Positions 1 through 8,462 of a stretch of DNA of 49,738 nt are shown here, piece by piece. The notes beneath the pieces were generated by a model that saw nothing but the letters and a program-made list of their open reading frames with translations, searched no databases and was not told the origin of the DNA. The position numbers and the translations under genes were made by a program. This stretch comes from a virus: positions 1-49,738 of IMG/VR virus record IMGVR_UViG_3300043256_000109; one strand, given 5' to 3'. Within the stretch, counting starts at the first letter, position 1; each line of letters begins with the position of its first letter.

Positions 1-44
1 TTGCCTAATCCTAATAAATCACCATCTCTCAGAGCTATTTTCAT
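1..44 (-). CDS. 5'-partial small ORF at window edge
   Basis: An ATG at 42-44 opens a frame that leaves the window after 14 codons (MKIALRDGDLLGLG, then two bases). No function is recognisable. It may be the start of the ORF whose tail lies at 49655-49738: adding one base at the join would give a continuous protein of about 42 residues. Without that base the frame stops 7 codons into the other end. Confidence 0.4.
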   Translation of the reverse strand, partial: MKIALRDGDLLGLG

Positions 45-63
45 TTTAATTATTTTTTTTGAA

Positions 64-513
64 TTAGTAAGTATAACACACGTTCGTTACATTCATTATG
101 CATTCTGCTATATGCTTGCCTAAAATAGCCTCCCCAACTTTCCAATCAAGTTCCATATTATCAAGTTGAAAATCTGAATCTGAACATTCTTCAATGCTAT
201 TTTCATCTACTTCAACACCGTAATATTCTGATATTTGCTTCGCAGCCTCTTCTTTGGTTAATTCGATTTCATAATCATCAGCATCATATTGCATTTCGAA
301 ATCAAAATCTATATGTAAAAATCTGTCACTTAAAATATTCACATGACTTGCAGATCTTCCTGTCATTGTTTCGTGATCGCTTATTCTGGCCTTAAGTTCT
401 AAACCGTCCGGACGTGCTATGTAAAAGTACTGGCTGCTTTTATGTTCAGTTGAACTTACTAAAGTGTAACCTTCTGATAAATTTCGTTCGATCTCTGTGA
501 TTTGATTTTTCAT
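64..513 (-). CDS. hypothetical acidic protein with its own promoter
   Basis: This 149-residue acidic protein is not recognised. The frame is open further upstream, but I start at MKNQITEIER because AAGGGAATT precedes that ATG and because a promoter-like pair (TTTG and TACATTTG at 532-559) lies just upstream. It sits beyond the terminators of the lysis/virion operon, so it probably begins a new transcript that runs off the left end. The charged C-terminal half is rich in Glu and Asp (region around DADDYEIELTKEEAAKQ). Role unknown; an early or accessory protein is an inference from position only. Confidence 0.7.
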   Translation of the reverse strand: MKNQITEIERNLSEGYTLVSSTEHKSSQYFYIARPDGLELKARISDHETMTGRSASHVNILSDRFLHIDFDFEMQYDADDYEIELTKEEAAKQISEYYGVEVDENSIEECSDSDFQLDNMELDWKVGEAILGKHIAECIMNVTNVCYTY

Positions 514-531
514 AATTCCCTTTTGATTAAC

Positions 532-559
532 CAAATGTAGTAAATTACATACTAGCAAA
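532..559 (-). promoter_or_regulatory. Bacteroidota-type promoter for the 64-513 gene
   Basis: On the minus strand, TTTG (556-559) is followed 16 nt later by TACATTTG (532-539). This matches the TAnnTTTG -7 consensus with a TTTG -33 element known for Bacteroides and Flavobacterium, although the spacing is slightly short. It lies 18 nt upstream of the chosen ATG and downstream of the late terminators. Confidence 0.5.
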
Positions 560-602
560 CTAATTAAATAGTAATTGTTTTACTTTTATTTTCGATTTGG
601 CA

Positions 603-637
603 TAAAAAAAACTCGACCATCCTTGATAATCGAGTTC
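603..637 (-). terminator. intrinsic terminator, third of a tandem set
   Basis: A perfect 7-bp stem (AACTCGA at 610-616 with TCGAGTT at 630-636) and a 13-nt loop are followed on the minus strand by a T-run. It is the strongest of three hairpins after the holin gene and may end a short transcript starting near 710. Confidence 0.8.
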
Positions 638-712
638 TCCGGCCTCCTGTATTCCGCGATGCGTCGATCTTGTTGACCATAATCGGAAGTGCCCGTCAGC
701 GTGAAGTTAATT
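603..712 (-). ncRNA. candidate small RNA ending in a terminator
   Basis: The stretch 640-712 is visibly richer in G+C than the surrounding gaps and contains self-complementary words (GATGCGTCGATC region at 658-670). It is followed at once by a strong hairpin and T-run. One frame is open through it but has no ATG, so a structured RNA is at least as likely as a peptide. No known family is recognised; this is an inference from composition and the terminator. Confidence 0.25.
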
Positions 713-724
713 AATTATAGAGAA

Positions 725-754
725 TAAAAAAAGCGGCACCATACAGCACCGCTC
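725..754 (-). terminator. intrinsic terminator, second of a tandem set
   Basis: An AGCGG/CCGCT stem (732-736 with 749-753) is followed on the minus strand by seven T. It backs up the hairpin at 811-840 behind the holin gene. Confidence 0.7.
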
Positions 755-810
755 ACAAACAATTTAAACCAACTAACCATGAGAATCAAATGTAGTGAAT
801 TATTGGACAT

Positions 811-840
811 AAAAAAAGACGCCCCGTTCCAAAGCGTCCC
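811..840 (-). terminator. intrinsic terminator of the late operon
   Basis: A GACGC/GCGTC stem (818-822 with 834-838) is followed on the minus strand by seven T, 27 nt past the stop codon of the holin gene. It is the first of three consecutive hairpins, as expected at the end of a long, highly expressed late transcript. Confidence 0.8.
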
Positions 841-866
841 TTTCAATCACATACATATAAACAAAA

Positions 867-1289
867 TTACTTTTTTCTTTTTAACATATCTGGATTTTTG
901 GAAAATTCCTTTGCAACTTTTTCCACCGATCTGCCAACTACGTAACCGCCTAAACCAATTTTAAGTAATGCCCAGAATTCATCAGGCAACTCTATTCCTG
1001 GCGTAGAAAACACAGGCGCAATAAAATAATAGTACATTATTATAAATCCAAATGAAAGCATTATAATTGGCCTCCATGATCTTTGCAGCCAATTGCCGCT
1101 TGACTCTGCAATGATTACTTGTTTTCCCATTTCTGCAAGATCCAATAGCTTTGAGCTTATGGCATCGAATAGCCTTTTCTTTAGTTCTGCCTTCTCTTCC
1201 TTAGAAGTACTCAGGTCGTCTATTATACCGCCCACTGTGCCTATTATTTCATTAGCACCACTTGAGAATATTTTACTTAGGATATTCAT
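867..1289 (-). CDS. holin, 3-TM phage holin family
   Basis: This 140-residue protein matches the 3-TM phage holin family (GTA-type). It has an amphipathic N-terminal part, then the diagnostic stretch around residues 66-80 (NWLQRSWRPIIMLSFGF), a second hydrophobic segment (YYYFIAPVF), and a C-terminal Gly-rich segment ending GGYVVGRSVEK. Holins form lesions in the inner membrane that let the lysin reach the peptidoglycan. It is the last gene of the late operon, overlaps the DUF5675 gene by 4 nt, and is followed by tandem terminators. The position beside other small membrane proteins and a putative lysin supports a lysis role. Confidence 0.85.
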   Translation of the reverse strand: MNILSKIFSSGANEIIGTVGGIIDDLSTSKEEKAELKKRLFDAISSKLLDLAEMGKQVIIAESSGNWLQRSWRPIIMLSFGFIIMYYYFIAPVFSTPGIELPDEFWALLKIGLGGYVVGRSVEKVAKEFSKNPDMLKRKK

Positions 1290-1705
1290 AACCAGTTTAT
1301 TGTAAGTTTGAATTTATCCGGCATTATCTCTAGAAGTTTGTCCATGGTGCGACCGCTTGAGTATACATCCAAGTATCCGTCTTTGTCAAGGTCGGTGAAT
1401 CCCTGGCCAACAAGTACACATCCTAAGACGTCTCGATTAAAATTACCTACATGAATCTGAACGTTTGATCTGCCTTTTACATTGCTGAATTGAAATACTA
1501 TTCCCCGGCCTTTGGTTGGTGAAAGATATTTATCAACCCAGTAATGAGCGTCTGGAATGCAGCTTACATCTGTCTTGTTACCCTTCCATGGCAATTCTAA
1601 TGTACTGCACTCGAAAATCTTTTTAAGCCCATCATAGACTGTCAAATGACCTAACGTTTGAATGTCGTCGTCTTGTCTTATCCTGGTAATTAAAATTTGT
1701 CTCAT
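1286..1705 (-). CDS. DUF5675 family protein, putative lysis enzyme
   Basis: This 139-residue protein has the DUF5675 pattern: ELPWKGN near 37, SCIP near 48, and IHVGN...GC at 84-96. The H85/C96 pair resembles the His...Cys active site of YkuD-type L,D-transpeptidases, so I infer, without proof, that it acts on peptidoglycan. It lies between a small single-TM protein and the holin, overlapping both neighbours at ATG/stop junctions, where an endolysin would be expected. No classical lysozyme or amidase was found elsewhere in the window, which strengthens the case. Confidence 0.75.
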   Translation of the reverse strand: MRQILITRIRQDDDIQTLGHLTVYDGLKKIFECSTLELPWKGNKTDVSCIPDAHYWVDKYLSPTKGRGIVFQFSNVKGRSNVQIHVGNFNRDVLGCVLVGQGFTDLDKDGYLDVYSSGRTMDKLLEIMPDKFKLTINWL

Positions 1706-1869
1706 TAATAAGGAGTTTTCCTGTTGAAATAATCAGAAATGAACTTTAATCCCTCGATAGCGTATCCGATTATTCCTTTTATTTTCTCATCTGGAATGGC
1801 CCTTAATACAACTTCAGATATACCAATAATTAAACCAATAATCCATAATGTTAATTCTAAATTTTCCAC
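1705..1869 (-). CDS. small single-TM protein in lysis cluster
   Basis: A GTG codon opens a 54-residue frame. It encodes a hydrophobic segment (residues 5-22, LTLWIIGLIIGISEVVL), then a positively charged tail ending in FNRKTPY. Its TAA overlaps the ATG of the DUF5675 gene (TAATG). Size, one membrane segment and location suggest a holin-like or lysis accessory peptide. No family was recognised, and the GTG start is my choice because no ATG fits. Confidence 0.6.
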   Translation of the reverse strand: MENLELTLWIIGLIIGISEVVLRAIPDEKIKGIIGYAIEGLKFISDYFNRKTPY

Positions 1870-1875
1870 TGTTTT

Positions 1876-2367
1876 TTAATTATGTTTTTCAATATGTTTT
1901 TCTAATTTGGCCTCAATTGATTCAAACCTTTTATCAATAAAATCATCTTTGTTTTTTAATTCATTCACAAATGATGTAAACTTCTTATCTAGTTTATTTA
2001 TTTCTGATACTGCTTTATTGTCATTTGCATAGTTCCGGTTTAATTGCTTACTTATTTCTGCAAATTCCTTAATGTGATCCGTCTGTATTTCGAGCGACTT
2101 ATTGTTTTGGCCGACAATAGTTTTTTGCAATTCAATTGTTTTATCAATAGACTGTTTTTTTTCTTTTGCTGCAACCACATCAAGATACGTGTTTACAAAT
2201 AACACAACTCCAAATATTGCAGTACATGCCCAGATTAATCCGCCATTATCATCATAGAATTTTTCAAAACTCCCATCTTCTGCAATATTGACATTCGCAA
2301 GCATAATGGTAATCATGATGATTACATAAGCTGCGGTTAAAAGTGCGGTTAATGTATGTTTTTTTGC
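1876..2367 (-). CDS. membrane protein with C-terminal coiled coil
   Basis: The protein is 163 residues from the start MAKKHTLTALLT; an earlier in-frame ATG would overlap the upstream gene by 52 nt. Two hydrophobic segments lie at about residues 6-26 and 45-61. A long charged, heptad-like region follows to the C-terminus (KEKKQSIDK...EAKLEKHIEKHN). Such a layout fits a lysis-associated membrane protein with a cytoplasmic or periplasmic rod, but no family is recognised. It lies in the membrane-protein cluster before the DUF5675 gene. Confidence 0.65.
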   Translation of the reverse strand, partial: AKKHTLTALLTAAYVIIMITIMLANVNIAEDGSFEKFYDDNGGLIWACTAIFGVVLFVNTYLDVVAAKEKKQSIDKTIELQKTIVGQNNKSLEIQTDHIKEFAEISKQLNRNYANDNKAVSEINKLDKKFTSFVNELKNKDDFIDKRFESIEAKLEKHIEKHN

Positions 2368-2723
2368 CATAAAAATAAAGTTATCGAAACTGCAATCCAT
2401 TGCATGAAATCAATTCCCCAATTATCATTTAACATTCGGTAGAATTCCCATGATTGATTAATTGAACATAAATTTAATAAAACCCTAAAAATAAAAGGCG
2501 CGGCCATAATATAAATTGCGCCTTTATCAAATTTACCTATTGTATTTCGCGCTAAAACTAATGCAAATGCCGCTATAAATCCCCAGATTGAGGCGAAGAA
2601 AAATACCGACCAGTTTACCGAATATTCAGTACTAATATATTTCTGATAAATACGCCATCCACTATCGTAAATAGCAAGGGATATAGTTACAGAAAATAAT
2701 ATGTAAGTAAGTTTTCTAATCAC
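2349..2723 (-). CDS. multi-span membrane protein, holin-like
   Basis: A GTG start gives a 124-residue, strongly hydrophobic protein with about four membrane segments (near residues 3-18, 38-58, 70-88 and 106-120). Its start overlaps the stop of the upstream 50-residue gene (GTGATTAG). It belongs to the lysis-region set of membrane proteins; holin or antiholin activity is possible but rests on position and topology only. Confidence 0.6.
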   Translation of the reverse strand: MIRKLTYILFSVTISLAIYDSGWRIYQKYISTEYSVNWSVFFFASIWGFIAAFALVLARNTIGKFDKGAIYIMAAPFIFRVLLNLCSINQSWEFYRMLNDNWGIDFMQWIAVSITLFLWQKNIH

Positions 2724-2868
2724 CGTCGTTAGGCGGTGGATTTTGATCCGGTGGCGGCGGCTGGCTTTTCATTTCCAGTTTATCTTCTATTTTCAATGCT
2801 GCTTTGATATCTTCAAGATCTTGAATAATTTTCTCCTGATTTTCGATTACTTGTTTTTTGTGTCCCAT
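2716..2868 (-). CDS. small protein with coiled coil and Pro-rich tail
   Basis: This 50-residue frame has an N-terminal helix-prone segment (VIENQEKIIQDLEDIKAAL) and a proline-rich tail (SQPPPPDQNPPPNDGD). It ends with TAG inside the GTG start of the next gene. The leader contains AAACTATAAATAAA, a word also seen before the exonuclease and RtcB genes. It may be a tail or lysis accessory peptide; function unknown. Confidence 0.6.
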   Translation of the reverse strand: MGHKKQVIENQEKIIQDLEDIKAALKIEDKLEMKSQPPPPDQNPPPNDGD

Positions 2869-2904
2869 TTTATTTATTTATAGTTTGTCCCTTATTGGGA
2901 TTTT

Positions 2905-3297
2905 TTAAGTTACTTCAAAATCATTAGCCCCGGCAATAGCTACTTGCTTATTCCTTTGAATATTTCTTAAATTCCTGAAAAACTTTTTATCATTTTCGAT
3001 GATACATATTTTCACAAACTGATTCTCAGATATTGGATTAGTAATCATCTTTGGACTGCCATCCTCGTTTGTAGCTGGGATCGTGTGAGGGGTGCCGTCC
3101 TCATTTATAACTGGAATCATCTTTGGGCTCCCATCCTCGTTTATGAGGGGTTTGTACAATTCATCAGTAGCCTGAACTTGGGCCTGAACCTCAGCCTGAA
3201 CCAAAGCAGGATACCTAAGTACTTCAACAATTAGGGCTTTGAGCCCTTCAGGGCCTTCATATTTTTCGTCTGGTATTGTTCTTGTAAATGATGCCAT
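2905..3297 (-). CDS. hypothetical protein with NEDGSP repeats
   Basis: This 130-residue protein carries three near-identical copies of NEDG(S/T)P(K/H)(M/T)I between about residues 53 and 88, preceded by a Gln/Ala-rich VQAEVQAQVQA segment. Repeat units of this kind are seen in virion-associated phage proteins. It follows the large tail-fibre gene and precedes the lysis cluster, so a tail-tip or adhesion accessory is a reasonable inference. No enzyme motif is visible. Confidence 0.65.
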   Translation of the reverse strand: MASFTRTIPDEKYEGPEGLKALIVEVLRYPALVQAEVQAQVQATDELYKPLINEDGSPKMIPVINEDGTPHTIPATNEDGSPKMITNPISENQFVKICIIENDKKFFRNLRNIQRNKQVAIAGANDFEVT

Positions 3298-3336
3298 TTT
3301 GTTTATTTTAAATTGCGCTAAAATCTACTAATGTTT

Positions 3337-4899
3337 TTATGCTAAATCTCCTATTGGCATATATTTTACACCAAGCACTTCAACGTTTATTTTAAGAAAA
3401 TGAGTTTGTGTGAATGATTTTGCTCCTATTGCTTCAATCGGATTTCCAACTCCTATCGTAGCATCGAACTTAATCATTTCCTCGCTTAAATCTGCTTGAG
3501 TTAGTTTTAAGGCGGGAATTGCTGCTGATGCTCCTGATTGATTCACATCTACCTGAGCTAAAGGCGTATCAGTATTTACTCCTAATTTTTTATAAATTGA
3601 TAAAGTATCCGAGTTCATCGGAACTTCCATAATCATAAATACTGTTCCTATATCGTCTGTATGATCCATTTCGAAATTATCTGACGTTGAATCATATCTC
3701 ATTTTAACGTTAGGATTGCTACCCCCAAATCTGAAAGTTGAATTATCAACTAAGGACACCCCAGGGTTGAAAAATATGTCCTTTGTTCCTGTAATTATTG
3801 GAACCCCATTTGAATTTACCCCAATAGCTATTGTATCCGTACTCTTGTCATCAAACCCATGAATTAGTATAGCTGAACTATCTGCAAGTTGCTGTATTTC
3901 AAATTGTGTTGTAGGATTATTTAGTCCTAATCCAAATATACCCTCAACTAACAATCCATCCAAAGGAGCAGTACTTATTCCCCCAACCCCAGAACCAATA
4001 GCCACGCCTCCACCAAAATCTGCGGTGTTAATTATATTAGCTACACCAGCGGCTATTGCGTCGGCTAATACGTTGCCGTTTACTTCTAGTTTTTGAGTTC
4101 CTGTTGTTTTATTAATAAAAACATTACCAGAACCATCAATTCTCATTACTTCAGAAAATCCTGTTGCATCTTTTAATGTTGCAGTTGCAAATCTAAGTCC
4201 AGGTTTAAACATAATTGAAGGCAAATTTGAAGAACTTTGTCCAGAAACTAAACTAACAAAAGCCTCCCCAGCATTTCCTTCATTAACTAATTGAGAAGTT
4301 CCAAGAGAACCATTAAATAAATCCAAAATTTTTGCTCCCACAATTCCATCAGCATTATCAGTTCCAATGCCAACATTCTCTGCAATATTTACCCCTTGAT
4401 CAAAATCAACCTTACTAGCTACTGATTGATTTGCTATGGTTACTTTGTCGAGCTTGTTAGTGACTTCATTTGAAATATTTTGATCTATTTCTAAATTCCT
4501 ACCATTTCGATTTGCAATATATTTGAAGTCGTAAGTCCCGGCTGGAATTGGTGTAATAGTTCCGGTATTGTTTCCGGTCGCGTCAAAGCCTACAAGCGTA
4601 AGTGTGCAGTTGATATTAAATTGATAGCGCTGTTTTATATTGTTTCCCTGAAGATGGCCGTTTGCATTCGCTGTAATTGTTCGCGTTGCTCCGGTTACTA
4701 CAATAGTAGTTCCGTAGTTTTTGGTTCCGTCAATGATTATATCGGTATCGTCAAGGCTTCCGGCTATTTGCTGAACAGGTGAATTTTGGAAATCGACTAA
4801 TTGATTAAATTCAGGAGCCGTTAATTTTTTATTCGCGTCAACATTTGGCAAATTCTGAAATTTAACCTTTGCGCCGATTGTATTATTCTTTGTACTCAT
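3337..4899 (-). CDS. tail fibre / adhesin-like protein
   Basis: This 520-residue Ser/Thr/Asn/Gly-rich protein has the low-Cys, beta-rich composition of trimeric phage fibres. An N-terminal part (MSTKNNTIGAKVKFQNLP...LVDFQN) probably attaches to the virion. The body contains repeated IGIGTDNADG/LGVNTDTPLAQV-like phrases resembling the repetitive shafts of bacterial fibre proteins. No catalytic motif or chaperone domain is visible. It ends the set of tail genes, so it is a receptor-binding candidate. Confidence 0.65.
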   Translation of the reverse strand: MSTKNNTIGAKVKFQNLPNVDANKKLTAPEFNQLVDFQNSPVQQIAGSLDDTDIIIDGTKNYGTTIVVTGATRTITANANGHLQGNNIKQRYQFNINCTLTLVGFDATGNNTGTITPIPAGTYDFKYIANRNGRNLEIDQNISNEVTNKLDKVTIANQSVASKVDFDQGVNIAENVGIGTDNADGIVGAKILDLFNGSLGTSQLVNEGNAGEAFVSLVSGQSSSNLPSIMFKPGLRFATATLKDATGFSEVMRIDGSGNVFINKTTGTQKLEVNGNVLADAIAAGVANIINTADFGGGVAIGSGVGGISTAPLDGLLVEGIFGLGLNNPTTQFEIQQLADSSAILIHGFDDKSTDTIAIGVNSNGVPIITGTKDIFFNPGVSLVDNSTFRFGGSNPNVKMRYDSTSDNFEMDHTDDIGTVFMIMEVPMNSDTLSIYKKLGVNTDTPLAQVDVNQSGASAAIPALKLTQADLSEEMIKFDATIGVGNPIEAIGAKSFTQTHFLKINVEVLGVKYMPIGDLA

Positions 4900-4927
4900 C
4901 GCTTACAAATTTACAAAAATTAATCAA

Positions 4928-5650
4928 TTATTCAATTACACCCTCAACTGTACAAAATGCGCTAACCAATCCCGTTAAATCGTCCTGTACCCATAATTCT
5001 AAATCTTCATTTTGATTTAGTTCTATAAATGCCCCCATCCTTGGAAATGTCAACCTAAATCTAATCCCTTCATTACCGGATACGCCAGATGGGAATCCTT
5101 CTAAATCATAACCGAGAGCAGTCATCTCCAAGTTTGTTTTTGCATTAAAATATGTTGTTGATAGGCCGTCATTTCTTCTTAGAAAAATTCCATTCGTCAA
5201 TGCTGAAATATTACCAAAATCTGAAATACCTCCTGTAGTTGCAGTTTCGATTACAATAACTATACGGCTAATTTTTAGCATGATATCTACGCCAACCAAT
5301 CCTGTTTTTAAATTGAATTTAACGGGCGTAATTGATCCGTCCACATTAAAATTTGTATTAGAAGACCCGACAAATTCCCCTACTAAGAAATCATTTCCTG
5401 AAGGCGTATCTACAGTTATAGCGTTAGTATTTATTACTAATATTGTAAATTGTTCAATAATATTATTTGCGTCATCGATAATAAAAAAACTATCTCCCAC
5501 ACTCATTCCTGCGGAGTCAGTTACATTTATAATTGTATCTCCGGCGGTCACAGCTATTGCTATTGTTGTAGTCGCTTTTTCCTCTCCTAATCTAGCTATA
5601 ACGATTGGAGATGTTGTTTTCTGTATTTTTATTTCTGGGAAAAATGCCAT
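4928..5650 (-). CDS. tail-associated structural protein
   Basis: This 240-residue protein is rich in Thr, Ile and Val with predicted beta strands, and it has a hydrophobic stretch around VGVDIMLKISRIVIVIE. No family is recognised. It lies 3 nt from the preceding tail-fibre gene and 29 nt before the large fibre gene, so it is presumably part of the tail tip or fibre assembly. Confidence 0.6.
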   Translation of the reverse strand: MAFFPEIKIQKTTSPIVIARLGEEKATTTIAIAVTAGDTIINVTDSAGMSVGDSFFIIDDANNIIEQFTILVINTNAITVDTPSGNDFLVGEFVGSSNTNFNVDGSITPVKFNLKTGLVGVDIMLKISRIVIVIETATTGGISDFGNISALTNGIFLRRNDGLSTTYFNAKTNLEMTALGYDLEGFPSGVSGNEGIRFRLTFPRMGAFIELNQNEDLELWVQDDLTGLVSAFCTVEGVIE

Positions 5651-5652
5651 AA

Positions 5653-6402
5653 TTAATAAATTGAAATTAAACTATTTGTTGCATATAAATTTACTGAACT
5701 ATAATTGCCTATTATTATTAAATTTGGCTGTCCATCTATTAACTCTCCTCCTTCGCCGACAACTGTAATATTATTTATTCCGGCATTCCCTCCGGCATCC
5801 TTAATCACTAATTTGTTGAATCCTGCATTTATCATTGTTGTTGGGATTGTTATTGTCGCCACTCCTGTACTGGTTCGGAGCACATTTAATATTTGATCTG
5901 TTGTAATTACTGTATATGTAGCTGTTGTCACGTCTGTTATTCCTGTTGCTCCCGTGACTCCTGCCTTCCAATCTCCCACCGCTATCTCTGCGGCAATATC
6001 AGAACTAATATAGGGCGCTGAGATCTGTAAGAAATATTGAGCATTCTGAAATACTACTTTCGAGTCATTGAAAGTAAATACACCCGCCGCCCATTGGGTG
6101 TCTGTAATTCCATCTGCCGCGCTAATTGGTTCGTTAGTCCAGAACGAATTCTCGCTCGGCACATTCCCAAGATTACTATTTACTTTTGATTTCCAAACAA
6201 GTGAATTGCTTTCTACTAGATCATCTATTGAATAAGGCATGTCGGCTTGCCATGCAAACGAAGCTTTTATAGCCCCTAACATGGTTTGCTGGCTTACCTT
6301 TTCCGTTTTATTACTTGTCGCATTCAGGACGGCTAATTTGCCATCCTTCGCGCCTATTGTTGCTTGATTTAATTGCGATATCCTTTTCCCGTCATCTGAC
6401 AT
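5653..6402 (-). CDS. tail fibre protein with N-terminal attachment module
   Basis: This 249-residue protein opens with the module ISQLNQATIGAKDGKLAVLN and continues to TEKVSQQTMLGAIKASF. That pattern is common at the N-termini of Bacteroidota phage fibres and is also present in variant form in the 8462-8950 gene. The middle holds a WQADMPYSIDDLVESNSLVW element resembling carbohydrate-binding (ChiC-like) repeats. The C-terminal part (TITIPTTMINAGFNKLVIKD...GQPNLIIIGNYSSV) has the look of a beta-helix cap. Receptor binding is the likely role. Confidence 0.7.
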   Translation of the reverse strand: MSDDGKRISQLNQATIGAKDGKLAVLNATSNKTEKVSQQTMLGAIKASFAWQADMPYSIDDLVESNSLVWKSKVNSNLGNVPSENSFWTNEPISAADGITDTQWAAGVFTFNDSKVVFQNAQYFLQISAPYISSDIAAEIAVGDWKAGVTGATGITDVTTATYTVITTDQILNVLRTSTGVATITIPTTMINAGFNKLVIKDAGGNAGINNITVVGEGGELIDGQPNLIIIGNYSSVNLYATNSLISIY

Positions 6403-6413
6403 ACTATTATTAT

Positions 6414-8462
6414 TTAGAATAAAATTGGCCCCTCTTCGTGTAATATTTCGCCTACAGGGCCATCTATGCTTATATTATCTGTCTTGAATGCTTCGTAACC
6501 TACCCTCTGCACTATGATTGTCGCATTATCTAGGCTTGACTTTTCAACTGCCACACGCTCAAACGCTTCCTCATTTTGCCACTCTAGGCCATTTATAAAA
6601 TATCTCTTGTGTGCAAATATCAATCTAAGCTTTTCGATCATATAGCGCGGCTGTGCTTCAATCCACATTTCCCCAGACATGGTAGGGCTGTCTTTAAGCT
6701 TCTGAATGTTTCCGCCGCTGTCTGCCAGTGCCACTATTTCACCCCCCGGCAGTGGGCTTGCCTCTGGATCGTTTGCGAGTAATCTAATATGACCTTGATA
6801 TCCTGTGTCATAATCAATCCCGGTGCCTTTGCTAATAAAGTAATCTATGAATGCTGTCTTTCTATGTTCCGCTGCAATCAAATATCTTTCTGAATCAAAT
6901 ATCAAAGTTGGTCGCTCTTCTAGTGAATCGATCATTGTTAATTCATTAGAATAAACACCGCCTGCAATCGTTGCCAAATCAACATTAAATTCAAATACCT
7001 CATAAGGTAATCTATTATAAGTTACATCCGAAATTGCTACCTCAGAGAAATTCCCACTTGTCCAAATGTTATCGATTACCAATGTTTGCGCCTGAACTCT
7101 TGAATCGAATATCACCTGTTTAATAACGAAACTCCCAACAACGCCACCAGTTAAAACAACTGTATTCCCGACAACTCCCCAATCCGGCAAAGCACCAAGC
7201 AAATTGAATGTGCCTATTATATCATTGGTCCCGGGATCATAAGTATTGCCTTCTGTAAAGAAAATTCCTGTTTGATTATTTCCAAAATTAAATACATTTA
7301 CATCTCTTGAATCTCTAGCGCTTATGTTGTTCGATTTCTGAGCTATTGAAGGGGTTTGAATAGTCACGCCATCACAATCAACTATTTTCACCGAAAGTCC
7401 ATCATAGTTACTTCTAAATTGAGTAATAATTACACCATCATTCGTCTGGTAAAGTTGAAAATAATCATGCTTTGTTTCAGTTGGATATCTTTCATCCTGA
7501 TAAAGTGTATTTTTTAAATTGTTGAATCGTGAAGTGATACGCTGAACCATTCTCATAGAATTTGCAGTAGGGACCAATCCAACCGCCGCGTCACGCTCGA
7601 TACTTTGTGAAACATCAACCGTGAACCCGGTATTAGTTATACATCCAAATCCATCATTAACAAAAAGCGTATATGATCCATCAACTACATTTGTGAATAC
7701 ATTTGAAAGTTGAAAATTTGATCCATCGATTGAGAATTGATAAGTCCCGAAATCCTGAGTGCCCATAAATACAGTTACCGTCGCGTCCAATCCCCCGGCA
7801 TTTGCAACCACGCTAATATCTGAAATCTCAACAGATGTGAATAATCGCGGTATTGTGACGTTTGCTAAACTTGCCTGATCGCCTTCATCGTCCTGTAAAA
7901 TGACCGTAATTATTTGATTAGCCGCAGTTCTTGCGATGTCTGCCGAAAGTGTCGTTGATGGGTTGGCAGGACTTATCCATGTATACGGTGAGACCCCATC
8001 ATTTTCAGTAATTGAAACCTCTATGTTTGCGCAAGGCAAAACAGCCTGAGCTAAGGAAAATGCAAGTAATTGAAAATTCTTTACCGGTAAAACCTCCGGT
8101 ATTTCCGTGAATATAGCATTCCCGATCGTAAAAGTAGTTGTGATTACCCATCCATTTTCACCAGCCACTACCGTAACGGTATCATCATTAATGCCGCCTA
8201 TGTCTATAAAGCCAGAAATAAAACTGCTCGAAATGTCGGCAAACATTGCGCTATTTAATTCATCAGCCTGCTCAATTATTCGGTCACCTAGATCTGCCTC
8301 AGTAGCTTGCTTGTATTGGAATGCTGATGACCTTACGCTTTTACAAATCCATGTGAATGTTACATCAATAGATCGCGAACTATTTACAAATTTGATACCA
8401 AATGAATTATTCAAATCTGTTGCCTCTGTGAATTGTATATTTACTTGTGCGAAATTTGCCAT
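6414..8462 (-). CDS. tail protein with SprB-like repeat
   Basis: This 682-residue virion protein has, at about residues 236-284, a segment (YQFSIDGSNFQLSNVF...GSYTLFVNDGFGC) matching the SprB repeat of gliding-motility adhesins in Bacteroidota. An Ig-like piece precedes it (ANIEVSITENDGVSPYTW). The C-terminal third looks like tail-tip protein (around DGTRYLIAAEHRK-type text, FINGLEWQNEEAFERV). It sits in a run of tail genes and overlaps the upstream fibre gene by one base. Binding to the host surface is inferred. Confidence 0.65.
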   Translation of the reverse strand: MANFAQVNIQFTEATDLNNSFGIKFVNSSRSIDVTFTWICKSVRSSAFQYKQATEADLGDRIIEQADELNSAMFADISSSFISGFIDIGGINDDTVTVVAGENGWVITTTFTIGNAIFTEIPEVLPVKNFQLLAFSLAQAVLPCANIEVSITENDGVSPYTWISPANPSTTLSADIARTAANQIITVILQDDEGDQASLANVTIPRLFTSVEISDISVVANAGGLDATVTVFMGTQDFGTYQFSIDGSNFQLSNVFTNVVDGSYTLFVNDGFGCITNTGFTVDVSQSIERDAAVGLVPTANSMRMVQRITSRFNNLKNTLYQDERYPTETKHDYFQLYQTNDGVIITQFRSNYDGLSVKIVDCDGVTIQTPSIAQKSNNISARDSRDVNVFNFGNNQTGIFFTEGNTYDPGTNDIIGTFNLLGALPDWGVVGNTVVLTGGVVGSFVIKQVIFDSRVQAQTLVIDNIWTSGNFSEVAISDVTYNRLPYEVFEFNVDLATIAGGVYSNELTMIDSLEERPTLIFDSERYLIAAEHRKTAFIDYFISKGTGIDYDTGYQGHIRLLANDPEASPLPGGEIVALADSGGNIQKLKDSPTMSGEMWIEAQPRYMIEKLRLIFAHKRYFINGLEWQNEEAFERVAVEKSSLDNATIIVQRVGYEAFKTDNISIDGPVGEILHEEGPILF

